From positions 62,001-126,000 of the forward strand of contig SCSG01000013.1 of the NCBI GenBank assembly GCA_004322135.1: a stretch of 64,000 bases of DNA. The letters are read 5' to 3'. The DNA is from Burkholderiaceae bacterium (GTDB taxonomy: Bacteria; Pseudomonadota; Gammaproteobacteria; Burkholderiales; Burkholderiaceae_B). Each line of letters opens with the position of its first letter. Within the stretch, counting starts at the first letter, position 1. A program made the position numbers and the translations under genes. This document shows positions 55,086 to 64,000 of the stretch, one piece after another. Below the pieces are notes generated by a model. It saw only the letters and a list, made by a program, of their open reading frames with translations. It was not told the DNA's origin and did no database searches.

Positions 55086-55505
55086 ATGTCCAATATGCGG
55101 CCGCTATCACCACATCTCAGCGTCTACCGTTGGCGCGTCAACATGTTGCAGTCCACGCTGCATCGGCTTACCGGCCTATTCTTGTGTCTGGGGGCCTTGT
55201 TGCTAGCGTGGGGCTTGATCGCTGCAGCATCGGGAGAATGGGCCTGGCGCGTGTTTGCCGGATTTTGCAATAGCTGGCTCGGCGTATTGCTGCTGATCTT
55301 GTGGACGTGGTCGCTGCTGTTTCACCTGTGCAATGGCATCCAGCATCTGGTTCGCGATATGGGCAAGAACTTCGGCCCGCCGATGCGCGATCGCACACAT
55401 GAGCCTGTCTACTGGTCCACCGGCTGGATGGCCATCGGTATTAGTGTGCTGTTGACCATACTGGTGTGGCTCGTCTTGGCGTTGCAAGTCGGAGGTTCCC
55501 TATGA
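55086..55505 (+). CDS. sdhC: Succinate dehydrogenase cytochrome b556 subunit
   Basis: 139 residues, three membrane helices. The opening RPLSPHLSVYRWRVNML is the SdhC signature, and the haem-ligand region reads LLFHLCNGIQHLVRDMG. It anchors SdhAB and binds haem and ubiquinone. The stop overlaps the sdhD start by 4 bp (ATGA). The subunit looks intact, but its partner sdhD is broken. Confidence 0.93.
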   Translation: MSNMRPLSPHLSVYRWRVNMLQSTLHRLTGLFLCLGALLLAWGLIAAASGEWAWRVFAGFCNSWLGVLLLILWTWSLLFHLCNGIQHLVRDMGKNFGPPMRDRTHEPVYWSTGWMAIGISVLLTILVWLVLALQVGGSL

Positions 55506-55816
55506 GTGCCTATCCAGGACAAGATTCGCTTCGCACGCCGCTCAAGGTTGCACGCCGTTTCGGTTCCTCCAAGTCGGGCGTGCATCATTGGTGGTTGCAA
55601 CGACTCACCGCCATTGCGCTGACTCCACTTTCGATCTGGCTTCTGTTCTTCTTGGGAGCCCTGATGCACGTCGACTACCAAACGGTGCTGACGTCAATTG
55701 CGCAACCCGTGCACGCGATCTTGCACACGCTGTATACCCAGGCACTTCGGCAGTATTCAAAACGTCAAACAACTCCGCAAGTCTGGCCCCGGTGTCACGC
55801 CCATCAGGTCGCGTAG
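55502..55816 (+). pseudogene. sdhD: Truncated sdhD (succinate dehydrogenase anchor)
   Basis: The first ~75 residues are a normal SdhD N-terminus: KSGVHHWWLQRLTAIALTPLSIW, helix 1, and IAQPVHAIL at the start of helix 2. At about 55725-55740 the homology stops. The remaining ~30 residues are translated antisense to an inverted restriction-methylase fragment and look like junk. The rest of helix 2, helix 3 and any sdhA or sdhB are missing from the window. As it stands the gene cannot make a complete anchor. Confidence 0.88.
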
Positions 55817-56265
55817 CCTCGATGAGATTGCGGAACTGCCCGTCAGCGCCAAAGATGCCGGTATCGTCGGCAAACAGGCAAAACAGCAAACGGGTAAGAA
55901 GCACTTCAAGATTACGCCCCTTGAAGTTAGCACGCAAAAGGGCTTCATGGAAACGCGAAACGACGTAGGCAGCTTGCCGATTAATGGGGGATTCTTCGAC
56001 GATCTCGGGGGCGTTCTCTTCCACCAAAAAATTAAACCACCCAGCGCGCCTGGCCAGGTCTTTCAATGAGCACTCGCTGTGCTGATCCGTTTTGAGATCA
56101 TAAAGACGGAAACGGGCGAAGTCGCTGGTCACGATATAGCGCGGGCGCTCCGCCTCAGGTAAGGCCACAAAATACTCGGCCGCCTGGTTAAAGGCGGCAT
56201 CTAAATTTTTGCCCCGACTTTTATGCTCTACGATCAACAGCCCTGGGATGTCCGAAGGCGCTTCC
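55735..56265 (-). pseudogene. Internal fragment of an MmeI-like restriction-methylase gene
   Basis: The - strand frame from about 56265 to 55735 reads LLIVEHKSRGKNLDAAFNQA (catalytic E-x-K of the nuclease domain), then IVTSDFARFRLYDL, LEVLLTRLLFCLFADDTGIF and ARLAELFDVLNT. This is the N-terminal nuclease and helical part of type IIL (MmeI-type) enzymes. It lacks a start, being open to a TAG just upstream, and ends at the sdhD junction without the methyltransferase domain. The ORF track shows it as 55605-56237, including out-of-family residues. Confidence 0.8.
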
Positions 56266-56462
56266 AGGCGTCTTTTAGGCTACCGGCGAGCCATCCCGAA
56301 ACCGCTAAAATGCCGTAAGGCACCATGGCTTCACAAGGCCACTATGTTAAAATACAAGACGTTAAGAAGTAGCTGTTCACACATCGAAAATATCAGGCAA
56401 CACTCCAGCGATTGCGCTTCAGAGCTACATTGATCCAGAAGTATTTGAAAGGATTAAACCCA

Positions 56463-56681
56463 ATGGCTATTGATCTTCCCGATGTGTATTTTGGTTCGCC
56501 GTCAGAAGAACCTGCTGACTGGCGCAATTTTGACGATCCCGATCCAGACGATGAAGAACTGGAAGTAACCGATCCGCTTGTTGTTGCGGTTTTGGGCTTT
56601 GATCCGAAAGAGTTTTCCAAAGAAACAGCAGATGACGTTTCACATGAAGCCGGCGCCACCAAGTCAAAGTCTATTGAGTAG
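56463..56681 (+). CDS. Hypothetical small acidic protein
   Basis: 72 residues, strongly acidic in the middle (DDPDPDDEELEVTD). No membrane helix or signal. Not recognised. AAAGGA precedes ATG 56463; the ORF from 56412 adds 17 residues with a basic start. It lies between the methylase fragment and tRNA-Ser and may be cargo of a lost element. Confidence 0.5.
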   Translation: MAIDLPDVYFGSPSEEPADWRNFDDPDPDDEELEVTDPLVVAVLGFDPKEFSKETADDVSHEAGATKSKSIE

Positions 56682-56778
56682 TGTGGCCTGCTCTTTCATG
56701 GCGGCCTGCAAATCCTTAAGGGACTGACGCCGTTTTGTCTCGCGGGCGAAGGCTCCGGTACGCCCTGAAGGATCCAAC

Positions 56779-56802
56779 AAAAAGGCCCCCGCAAGGAGGC
56801 CA
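56779..56802 (-). terminator. Terminator downstream of tRNA-Ser
   Basis: Read on the - strand GGCCTCC-TTGCG-GGGGCC followed by TTTTT, 30 bp after the tRNA 3' end. Confidence 0.75.
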
Positions 56803-56829
56803 TTTTGATTTTAAAAGAAAAATACGTTC

Positions 56830-56922
56830 TGGCGGAGACAGAGGGATTCGAACCCTCGATGCGGGTATAAGCCGCATGCTCCCTTAGCAGGGGAGTACCT
56901 TCAACCACTCGGCCATGTCTCC
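56830..56922 (-). tRNA. tRNA-Ser (GCT)
   Basis: Reverse complement starts GGAGACATGGCCGAGTGGTT, with a long variable arm typical of tRNA-Ser. The anticodon loop CTGCTAA gives GCT, reading AGC/AGU. T loop GGTTCGAATCC and encoded CCA. It lies 60 bp downstream of lysC. Confidence 0.96.
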
Positions 56923-56982
56923 GGATTAGTCCGCTATTCTAGCATAGGGAAATCGTATGCCCGAAAGCGTGCAAGCAACCGT

Positions 56983-58245
56983 TCAGCCCTGGCTTTTGTC
57001 CTGATCCAGGCCAAAGGCCTTGTGCAAAGCGCGCACTGCCAACTCCATGTACTTGTCATTGATCACGACTGATGTCTTGATTTCGCTGGTGCTGATCATC
57101 TGAATATTGATGCCCTCTTCGCTCAACGTGCGAAACATCAGGCTGGCCACACCCACATGGTTGCGCATGCCGATGCCAACAATGGACACCTTGCATACCT
57201 TTTCGTCCACGACAACTTCGCGCGCGCCAACGGCGGGCAATATCTGGCCATTGAGCAGCGCCTGAGTGCGAACCAGATCATTGCGATTGACGGTGAAGGA
57301 AAAGTCGGTCGTGCCTCGAATGGACTGGTTCTGCACAATCATGTCAATGTCAATGTTCGCGGCCGCCACCGGACCGAGAATTGAATAGGCAACGCCTGGT
57401 TTGTCCGGCACCGCCACCAGCGTGATCTTCGATTCGTCACGGCTGAAGGCAATGCCCGAAACGACGGCAGATTCCATTTTTTGATCTTCCTCGAAAGTGA
57501 TTAATGTGCCCGAAGCCATTTCTTCTTCAAGTGGCACCAGCGGGTCGGTCAGCGACGACAACACACGCACCGGCACATGATATTTTCCGGCAAACTCGAC
57601 GGAACGGATCTGCAGCACCTTGGAGCCCAGCGAGGCCATTTCAAGCATTTCTTCGAACGACACCACCGACATGCGGCGCGCCTCGGGCACGACACGCGGG
57701 TCAGTGGTGTAAACCCCATCAACGTCCGTGTAAATGAGACATTCGTCCGCCTTCAAAGAGGCCGCCACGGCAACCGCTGAAGTGTCCGAGCCACCACGGC
57801 CCAGTGTCGTAATATTGCCGCCATCGTCTATGCCCTGAAAGCCAGTGACAATAACCACGCGCCCCACTTCCAGGTCAGCGCGAATACGCGTGTCGTCAAT
57901 GGATTTGATGCGCGCCTTGGTATAGGCTGAATCGGTCGTAACAGGTACCTGCCATCCGGCATAGCTGCGCGCCGGAACACCTTGTGCCAGCAGTGCCATG
58001 GCCAGCAACGCGCTGCTCGCCTGTTCACCCGTCGCGGCCAGCATGTCCTGCTCGCGCACATCGGGCTGCCGGCTGATTTCTTTGGCCAGGGCCAGAAGAC
58101 GATTGGTTTCGCCCGACATGGCGGACGGGACAACCACGACCTGGTGGCCAGCCGCGTGCCACTTGGCAACACGGCGCGCGACGTTCTGAATGCGCTCTAC
58201 CGAGCCCATCGACGTACCACCATATTTGTGAACAATCAGGGACAT
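56983..58245 (-). CDS. lysC: Aspartate kinase
   Basis: 420 residues. The opening VHKYGGTSMGSVERI is the aspartokinase signature, followed by the kinase core with TLGRGGSDTSAVA. Two C-terminal ACT domains (from about residue 265) suggest feedback control by lysine and/or threonine. It phosphorylates aspartate, the first step to Lys, Met and Thr. The order accA-tilS-lysC is typical of Burkholderiales. Confidence 0.97.
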   Translation of the reverse strand: MSLIVHKYGGTSMGSVERIQNVARRVAKWHAAGHQVVVVPSAMSGETNRLLALAKEISRQPDVREQDMLAATGEQASSALLAMALLAQGVPARSYAGWQVPVTTDSAYTKARIKSIDDTRIRADLEVGRVVIVTGFQGIDDGGNITTLGRGGSDTSAVAVAASLKADECLIYTDVDGVYTTDPRVVPEARRMSVVSFEEMLEMASLGSKVLQIRSVEFAGKYHVPVRVLSSLTDPLVPLEEEMASGTLITFEEDQKMESAVVSGIAFSRDESKITLVAVPDKPGVAYSILGPVAAANIDIDMIVQNQSIRGTTDFSFTVNRNDLVRTQALLNGQILPAVGAREVVVDEKVCKVSIVGIGMRNHVGVASLMFRTLSEEGINIQMISTSEIKTSVVINDKYMELAVRALHKAFGLDQDKSQG

Positions 58246-58445
58246 CTTTTACTCTGAATTAGAAAGCCTGCCGCGCCAAGGTGCCATTACATGGCCGCCC
58301 CACACGTTGGCGTAGCGCGTCATACGAGTGCTTACGCCGCAAACACCGCACTAAAACCGGCACGAAAAAGCCACTCAACAGTCTGGCAGACAAAAACGTA
58401 GTATTTTAGCTGTTTTCAGCCATGCCGTTTTGGTTTGGCAGCGGA

Positions 58446-59513
58446 TCAGGCCATTTGGCCGCTCGACGGCTCGTCGTCCAACAGCACCCTGCCCCTTACA
58501 CAGCAAATAAACACCGTACCGTGCCGGACGCGCATCTGGCGATCATGTCCCAGGGCATGCAGGCCGCGCATCTGGCGCATGAGATCGCTTAATCTTGCCT
58601 CGCTGGGCATGCGCAGCCCGGCCAGGGACAACCAGTGGCGCAACACCAAAGCCTGACGCGCCGCCGACAGCGTACGCCAGCGCACCAACGAGAAACTGCG
58701 CGCATCGGGTGCCGGCTCCAGCAACTGAAAATCCTGCGCTGCGACCTCGTCCAGGACCTGCGCTGCTTCAGCGCTCAGGCGCGCATGGCGCGCAAGGTTA
58801 CCGCGCCATGCCGGCCAACGGGCATCCAACTCGGGCACAAGCCGCTCGCGCACTGCCGCGCGCGTGTACTTATCGTCGACGTTGGTGGGGTCCTGCACGG
58901 CCTGCCAGCCAGTCTGCACGCGAAATTTTTCTGCCTGAGCAAGAATGACGGCGCGATCAACATCCAGCCATGGACGCAAGTAAACCAGTCCGTCGCGACG
59001 TGTCTCCGACGCCATGGCTCCCATGCCGGTTGGGCCAGCGCCACGGAGCAGGCGCAACAAAACGGTTTCAGCCTGATCATTGCGGTGATGCGCCAGCAAA
59101 ATATGTGTTGCGCCCGTCGCGCCCGCCAGTTGGACGAACCCGCGATAACGCGCCGCACGCGCGGCAGCTTCAATCCCGTCGCCCGTGGACATGCCGACCT
59201 TAACCTGAAGGCAGTGGCACGGCACGCCCAACATCCGCGCCAGATCCTGCACGTGTGCCTGCCACTGCGCCGCCACCGGCTGCAACCCGTGATGGATGTG
59301 AAAGAAAGAAAGCGGTATGCGATTTTGCCTGGCGTACATGGCCGCATGTACAGCCATCATGGCCGAATCGGGGCCGCCACTAAGGGCTACGGCCAGGGCG
59401 GCGGGAGATGTGGCCAGCAACGCCACAGAACGGGCAATGGCCTGGGTCAAGTCAGCTGACCCAAACGCCGCGTCCGGAAGACCGTTAAGCACGAACCTCC
59501 TGAAAGCTGCCAT
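58446..59513 (-). CDS. tilS: tRNA(Ile)-lysidine synthase
   Basis: 355 residues. The P-loop SGGPDSAMM (PP-loop motif SGGxDS) lies near residue 44, and [17 protein letters not shown] is the TilS signature. It converts the wobble cytidine of tRNA-Ile(CAU) to lysidine with ATP. Its start overlaps the accA stop by 29 bp; a GTG at 59492 is an alternative start with AGGAGG very close. The C-terminal domain is short. Confidence 0.95.
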   Translation of the reverse strand: MAAFRRFVLNGLPDAAFGSADLTQAIARSVALLATSPAALAVALSGGPDSAMMAVHAAMYARQNRIPLSFFHIHHGLQPVAAQWQAHVQDLARMLGVPCHCLQVKVGMSTGDGIEAAARAARYRGFVQLAGATGATHILLAHHRNDQAETVLLRLLRGAGPTGMGAMASETRRDGLVYLRPWLDVDRAVILAQAEKFRVQTGWQAVQDPTNVDDKYTRAAVRERLVPELDARWPAWRGNLARHARLSAEAAQVLDEVAAQDFQLLEPAPDARSFSLVRWRTLSAARQALVLRHWLSLAGLRMPSEARLSDLMRQMRGLHALGHDRQMRVRHGTVFICCVRGRVLLDDEPSSGQMA

Positions 59514-60450
59514 AAGACATCAGGCGCTTCAGGCGCCGCTCAAGTAGCTGTTCGGTACTAAGGCCCGAGACCTGGCGCAACGCATCAGTCAGCGCGCGCC
59601 CAAGCTGCCGTGCCATGGTGACGGGATCGCGATGCGCGCCGCCCACGGGTTCGTTGACGATGCGGTCGATCAAATTCAGGGCTTTCAGGCGTGTTGCCGT
59701 AATCGCCAGCGCCTCAGCCGCCACGGGAGCCTTGTCGGCGCTGCGCCACAAAATGGAGGCGCAGCCTTCAGGGGAAATTACGGCATACGTGGAGTACTGC
59801 AACATCATGACGACGTCGCCCACGGCAATTGCCAGCGCACCGCCCGAGCCGCCCTCGCCGATAATTGTGGAAATAATGGGGACTTTCAGTTCGGCCATGG
59901 CATAAAGGTTATGACCAATCGCCTCGGACTGGCCACGCTCTTCGGCACCTACTCCCGGATAGGCACCTGGGGTATCCACAAACGTGAAGATCGGCATACC
60001 AAATTTCTCGGCCAGACGCATCAGGCGCAAGGCCTTGCGGTATCCCTCGGGGCGTGGCATGCCGAAATTGCGCATGGCACGCTCTTTGGTGTCGCGGCCC
60101 TTCTGATGGCCAATGATCATGCACGGGTTGCCATTGAAGCGGGCCATGCCGCCCACAATGGACAAATCGTCGGCATAAACACGATCACCGTGCAATTCGT
60201 GAAAGTCAGTGAAAATTTCCCGCACGTAATCCAGCGTATAGGGCCGCTGGGGATGGCGAGCCACCAGAGCGGTCTGCCATGGCGTGAGCTTGGCATAGAT
60301 GCTCTTGGCCAACGCCTGGCTCTTTTCCTGCAAGCGGCTTACCTCGTCGGAAATATCAACCGCCGAATCGGTCTGGACAAAGCGCAGTTGCTCTATCTTG
60401 TTTTCAAGTTCAGCCAACGGTTGTTCGAATTCCAGAAAGGTATTACGCAT
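59485..60450 (-). CDS. accA: Acetyl-CoA carboxylase carboxyltransferase alpha subunit
   Basis: 321 residues, standard length. [19 protein letters not shown] is the typical N-terminus. The crotonase-fold core has [21 protein letters not shown] and [12 protein letters not shown]. It carboxylates acetyl-CoA with AccD in fatty-acid synthesis. ATG 60450 gives the normal N-terminus; the ORF's extra 13 residues are unsupported. Confidence 0.97.
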   Translation of the reverse strand: MRNTFLEFEQPLAELENKIEQLRFVQTDSAVDISDEVSRLQEKSQALAKSIYAKLTPWQTALVARHPQRPYTLDYVREIFTDFHELHGDRVYADDLSIVGGMARFNGNPCMIIGHQKGRDTKERAMRNFGMPRPEGYRKALRLMRLAEKFGMPIFTFVDTPGAYPGVGAEERGQSEAIGHNLYAMAELKVPIISTIIGEGGSGGALAIAVGDVVMMLQYSTYAVISPEGCASILWRSADKAPVAAEALAITATRLKALNLIDRIVNEPVGGAHRDPVTMARQLGRALTDALRQVSGLSTEQLLERRLKRLMSYGSFQEVRA

Positions 60451-60498
60451 AAGTGTGCTTGTTCGTTCCGAAAAATTGGGCTCAGGCAATAAGTGGCC

Positions 60499-61137
60499 CT
60501 AACTTGCCACGACATCCAGACTACGCCACAAATACCACGTTGCCACCGTACGCCAAGGTGCCCACGCTTGGGCAACCTCACGCGCCTCGAAGCGTGAAAC
60601 AGGCTCACCGCTGAAGTAGTGTAGCGAAATTGCCTTCAGCAAACTGGTGTCGTCCAGCGGCAGGACATCGGGGCGCCTGAGACTAAAAATGAGAAACATC
60701 TCGGCCGTCCAGCGGCCGATACCGCGAATGGCGCACAAATCGGCCACCACAGCTTCATCGTCCATATTTACCCACGCGGCGGGGCGAATCTTCTTTTCCG
60801 CAAAATGTGTGGCAAGGTCAAGTAGGTACTCCGACTTGCGTTTGGATAAGCCCGCTTCACGGAGCTCGTCGCCTGATACGCTCAAAACCTGTTTGGGTGT
60901 TGGCCTGCGGCCACATTTTTCCTTGAAGTGCCGCCACATAGTCTCGGCCGACACCACACTGGACTGCTGACCAATAATGGCGCGGGCCAGGGTCATGAAC
61001 GGGGTTGCTGATACTCGTAGAGCCTCAGTGGAATGCAGAGGAATGAGTTTCCTGAGAATGCGATCACGCCGCATGAGCTGAGCGGATGCCTCATCCCAAA
61101 AATCGGGCTTGTCGCCAGCGGTAATAATATCGGTCAT
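60499..61137 (-). CDS. DNA-3-methyladenine glycosylase, AlkA-type HhH-GPD
   Basis: 212 residues. The helix-hairpin-helix reads CAIRGIGRWTAEMFLIF and the catalytic Asp lies in VLPLDDTSLLKA, the G/P-D loop pattern. It lacks the N-terminal domain of E. coli AlkA and so belongs to the short AlkA/MagIII-like group. It removes alkylated bases. AAGGGA precedes ATG 61137; the start lies 10 bp after cysS, so the two may be co-transcribed. Confidence 0.9.
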   Translation of the reverse strand: MTDIITAGDKPDFWDEASAQLMRRDRILRKLIPLHSTEALRVSATPFMTLARAIIGQQSSVVSAETMWRHFKEKCGRRPTPKQVLSVSGDELREAGLSKRKSEYLLDLATHFAEKKIRPAAWVNMDDEAVVADLCAIRGIGRWTAEMFLIFSLRRPDVLPLDDTSLLKAISLHYFSGEPVSRFEAREVAQAWAPWRTVATWYLWRSLDVVAS

Positions 61138-61147
61138 GCTCAATCCC

Positions 61148-62596
61148 TTATGCCCGGCGCCATTGAGTGGTGCCACCAGGTTTGTCTTCGAGCTCAATGC
61201 CGGCATCGCGCAATTGGGCGCGGATGTGGTCTGCTTCGGTAAAGTTCCTGGTCCTTTTGGCTTCCAGCCGCGCCTGGATCAATGCCAGAATGCGTTCTTC
61301 GGGCAGTTCTTGCACTTGTGCATCATGTCCCAGGTAGCGTGTGGACGATTTCAGGTAGAGGCCCGGCCCGGTCTGCAGCAGTCCTATCGTACCGCCCAGA
61401 GCCTTGAGCAGGCCAGATGTTTTGGCCGACGACGTGCGATTGGCCTGTGAAGAAAGGTCAAACAGCACCGCTACGGCCTCAGGCGTGTTGAAGTCATCGT
61501 CCATGGCGTCGCGGAAACGCTGGGCGTCAGGCGAAGCCCAGTCAATGTCCACGGGGGCTGCCGGCACGTTGTGCAGGGTATGGTAGAGGCGATCCAGGGC
61601 GTTCTGCGCATCGCGCAGGTTGTCCGGAGTGTAGTTCTGGATACTGCGGTAGTGATTGCGCACAATGAAAAACCGCAACATCTCAGCTTCGCGTGGATTG
61701 GCTTCGTAGTCGGCTACGGTATCGGACAACGACGACGCCACCGACACCGTATCGCGTATGGTGCGGAAGTTGCCCAGCGACTTGGACATCTTTTCGGCAT
61801 CAACCATTAATGGACCGCAATGCATCCAGATATTGGCCAGTTTGCCGCCAAACGCCCCCTCGGTCTGCGCAATCTCGTTTTCATGATGCGGAAACTTGAG
61901 GTCGGGGCCGCCACCATGGATATCCAGGGGCAAACCAAGCAACGACCGACTCATCGCCGAGCATTCAATATGCCAGCCGGGGCGGCCCACCCCGTATGGG
62001 GACTCCCATTTGGACTCGGGCGGTTCGTCGGCCTTGGCCGATTTCCACAGGACAAAATCCAGCGGATCGCGCTTGCCGGAAGCCACAGCAACACGTTCGC
62101 CCGCGCGCAAGTCATCCAACGACTTCCCCGACAGCTTGCCGTACCCCTTGAAACCGCGCACGGAGTAATTGACATCGCCGTCGTCTGACTGGTAGGCCAG
62201 GCCATTGGCCTCCAGGCGCTTGATGATACTGACCATCTCGGGAACGTGCTGGGTCGCCCGCGGCTCGAAGTCGGGTGGCTCGACGCTTAACGCACGCTCG
62301 TCGGCGTGCATGGCATCGATGAAAAACGACGTGACCTCGCCGATTTTACGGCCCGACTGAACCGCCCGACGAATGATCTTGTCGTCAATGTCGGTAATAT
62401 TGCGCACGTACCGAACGCGGTAGCCCGAAGCCAACAGCCAGCGCCGCACCACGTCAAAGCCTACCAGCATGCGTGCATGGCCAAGATGGCAAAAATCGTA
62501 GACCGTCATCCCACACACATACATGCGCACGTGCCCCGGCTCTGTTGGCGTGAACAGCTCTTTGGTACGAGACAAGGTGTTATAAATATGCAGCAT
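61148..62596 (-). CDS. cysS: Cysteinyl-tRNA synthetase
   Basis: 482 residues. [17 protein letters not shown] holds the zinc Cys and the HIGH-like motif, and [10 protein letters not shown] is the KMSKS loop. A C-terminal anticodon-binding region follows. Class I synthetase charging tRNA-Cys. ATG 62596 gives the typical start [13 protein letters not shown]; ten upstream codons are unsupported. It is divergent from the TPR gene across 188 bp. Confidence 0.97.
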   Translation of the reverse strand: MLHIYNTLSRTKELFTPTEPGHVRMYVCGMTVYDFCHLGHARMLVGFDVVRRWLLASGYRVRYVRNITDIDDKIIRRAVQSGRKIGEVTSFFIDAMHADERALSVEPPDFEPRATQHVPEMVSIIKRLEANGLAYQSDDGDVNYSVRGFKGYGKLSGKSLDDLRAGERVAVASGKRDPLDFVLWKSAKADEPPESKWESPYGVGRPGWHIECSAMSRSLLGLPLDIHGGGPDLKFPHHENEIAQTEGAFGGKLANIWMHCGPLMVDAEKMSKSLGNFRTIRDTVSVASSLSDTVADYEANPREAEMLRFFIVRNHYRSIQNYTPDNLRDAQNALDRLYHTLHNVPAAPVDIDWASPDAQRFRDAMDDDFNTPEAVAVLFDLSSQANRTSSAKTSGLLKALGGTIGLLQTGPGLYLKSSTRYLGHDAQVQELPEERILALIQARLEAKRTRNFTEADHIRAQLRDAGIELEDKPGGTTQWRRA

Positions 62597-62784
62597 GCGA
62601 AATGAGAATTCTCGGTATATCGACAATCCAGTGCAAAACCGGCCCCAATTCCGGTTGCACCGTGTAGCCCCAAAGGCGGGCGACGGTTAAAATGTTGGTC
62701 GATCAGTATAGCAAGTGGGCAGAAAAAATAACGCCACGCGGCTAAACTTGAGCATTACCTGAATAAATCCGCAGGAGCTCCACC

Positions 62785-63498
62785 ATGCCAACGCGCGGCA
62801 TACATCAGCCTGTTCAGGGTATCCTTTATGTTTTACCTACAAGGTGCAAGTCTGTGCTTCGAAACCTACGCAGCCCCCTTCTGGCCATGGCACTGCTAAT
62901 GGGCTTTGTCATCGTGCCTGGCGCCTTTGCGCAGGACAAGCTATTCAACGACGCCCCCGAGAAAGACGGCGGCTGGCAGGGGCTGGCCAATCTGCTGGAG
63001 GCCCTGGCCCCAAGCGCCGATACATCCATACCACTTACCCCTTCGGAAATCACCGACCGCATTGCCGCCATGCTCGACCAGGGCAAAAACCAGGAGGCTC
63101 TGAATATCATCGAAAAGCGTGAAGCCCAACGAAAAGCCAGTGGCGCCGTCGGCACTGACGTGCAGCTGCTTTTTCTGAAAGGCCGGGCGCTGGCCGCACT
63201 GAATCGCCATGACGAAGCCATCGCCACATACCGGAGTATGACGGTGCTGTTCCCCGAGCTTCCGGAGCCCTGGAACAACCTGGCGTCCGAATACACAAAG
63301 CAGGGCAAACTGGACATGGCGCGCGACGCGCTGCAGATGGCGCTAACAGCCGACCCCAATTACGCCACGGCCAGGGCCAATATGGGTGAAGTCCAACTAA
63401 TGCTGGCCCAGAGATCTTTCCACGAGGCAGCTACCCTGGGTTCAAGTAGCGCTCACGACAAAGCCAGCGAAATCAAGAAAGTCATCCTGCAAAAATAA
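62785..63498 (+). CDS. Exported TPR-repeat protein
   Basis: 237 residues. A hydrophobic leader (LLAMALLMGFVIVPGAFAQ) ends in AFAQ-D, a signal-peptidase site, after a longer-than-usual N-region. Then at least three TPR-like helical pairs: QLLFLKGRALAALNRHDEAIATY, EPWNNLASEYTKQGKLDMARDALQMAL and YATARANMGEVQLMLAQ. AGGAGC precedes the ATG; GTG 62854 would place the signal peptide nearer the start and is an alternative. A periplasmic scaffold role is likely. It precedes the cyclophilin by 119 bp. Confidence 0.82.
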   Translation: MPTRGIHQPVQGILYVLPTRCKSVLRNLRSPLLAMALLMGFVIVPGAFAQDKLFNDAPEKDGGWQGLANLLEALAPSADTSIPLTPSEITDRIAAMLDQGKNQEALNIIEKREAQRKASGAVGTDVQLLFLKGRALAALNRHDEAIATYRSMTVLFPELPEPWNNLASEYTKQGKLDMARDALQMALTADPNYATARANMGEVQLMLAQRSFHEAATLGSSSAHDKASEIKKVILQK

Positions 63499-63617
63499 TC
63501 CTCTGTTACGACAACGATGGTCCGCCAAACTAGCCTGACCAAAAGTCATGCCGTTTCATCCAACCGCCCAATCCCATAACTTCGTCCCATACCATGCCTC
63601 TGTACATTTTTCGCATT

Positions 63618-64000
63618 ATGAACCCCTTTGCACGCACCTTTGGCCTGTTTTTTGCCGCCGTGCTGGTTCTTAATTTCGGCAGCACTGCCCAGGCAGCCCC
63701 TTCAACTCCCTTACAAGGTAAATCCGCAATGAGCACAAGCCCCCGCGTCAAGCTTCAAACCAACTTCGGTGACATAGTGATCGAACTGAACCAGGAAAAA
63801 GCACCAAAAACGGTCGAAAACTTTCTGAGATACACAAACGAAGGTTTCTACGACGGCACTATCTTCCATCGCGTGATCAACAACTTCATGATCCAGGGCG
63901 GCGGCTTCGAAGCCGGCATGAAACAAAAGACGACCCATGACCCCATCGAAAACGAAGCCAACAACGGCCTGAAAAACGACCGCTACACACTGGCCATGGC
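63618..64000 (+). CDS. Exported peptidyl-prolyl isomerase, cyclophilin type (3' truncated by window)
   Basis: The frame runs off the window end. The N-terminus has a signal peptide, [18 protein letters not shown], and then the cyclophilin core: [34 protein letters not shown] with the catalytic Arg in FHRV, FMIQGGG, and [10 protein letters not shown]. This is a PpiA-type periplasmic prolyl isomerase. ATG 63618 or the in-frame ATG 63594 may be the start. Not in the ORF track because the stop lies outside the window. Confidence 0.92.
   Translation, partial: MNPFARTFGLFFAAVLVLNFGSTAQAAPSTPLQGKSAMSTSPRVKLQTNFGDIVIELNQEKAPKTVENFLRYTNEGFYDGTIFHRVINNFMIQGGGFEAGMKQKTTHDPIENEANNGLKNDRYTLAM

Overview
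The window looks like a chromosomal segment of a betaproteobacterium, most likely Burkholderiales and probably Alcaligenaceae. This is inferred from gene content, not from a search. The clues are a DUF2863 protein, EarP next to an EF-P carrying the Arg32 that EarP rhamnosylates, the order accA-tilS-lysC, neighbouring AcnB and AcnA genes, and many aromatic-acid transporters. Most of the window is GC-rich and densely packed. The first ~12.4 kb looks visibly less GC-rich and reads as an acquired catabolic island.

Region 1 (1-12.4 kb) is an aromatic catabolism island. It holds a 5'-truncated nitrilase, an MhpA/PheA-type flavin hydroxylase and an MDR oxidoreductase on the + strand. A TauE exporter, an MhpT-like transporter and an amidase lie on the - strand. 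A divergent + operon encodes a LigA-like small subunit, an MhpB/LigB-like ring-cleavage dioxygenase, a binding-protein-fold protein without a signal peptide, an SDR lacking its catalytic Tyr and Lys, and a MarR regulator. A phthalate-type Rieske oxygenase follows. A decayed IS3/IS150-like end marks the border with core genes. Together these suggest import, hydroxylation, decarboxylation or dehydrogenation, and meta-cleavage of an unidentified aromatic acid, amide or nitrile.

Region 2 (12.4-36.3 kb) is mostly core: acnB (with an unusual repeat operator), acnA, DUF2863, earP, efp, DUF1178, a Yej-type peptide ABC transporter, a nuclease, an AidB-like dehydrogenase, CorA, DUF423, adenine deaminase, a cold-shock protein, a 3-methyladenine glycosylase, an alpha/beta hydrolase and DUF3293 with a duplicated 3' fragment.

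Region 3 (36.4-38.3 kb) is a small relic inserted in a tRNA-Arg gene, flanked by a 50-bp duplicated tRNA 3' part, and carrying a toxin-antitoxin pair.

Region 4 (38.5-54.3 kb) holds a phosphoribosyltransferase-HAD fusion, an lldD-like enzyme, a copper ATPase, a LysR-dabB-dabA inorganic-carbon uptake locus, small lipoproteins, a BBE flavoenzyme, a decayed VapC-like tail, an aromatic-acid MFS transporter, a DinB protein and a CBS protein.

Region 5 (54.8-56.9 kb) is a rearrangement scar. An SDHAF4-like gene and sdhC are followed by sdhD cut off mid-gene and joined to an inverted fragment of an MmeI-like restriction-methylase gene, next to tRNA-Ser(GCT).

Region 6 (57-64 kb) is core again: lysC, tilS, accA, an AlkA-like glycosylase and cysS on the - strand, then a TPR protein and an exported cyclophilin (cut by the window end) on the + strand.
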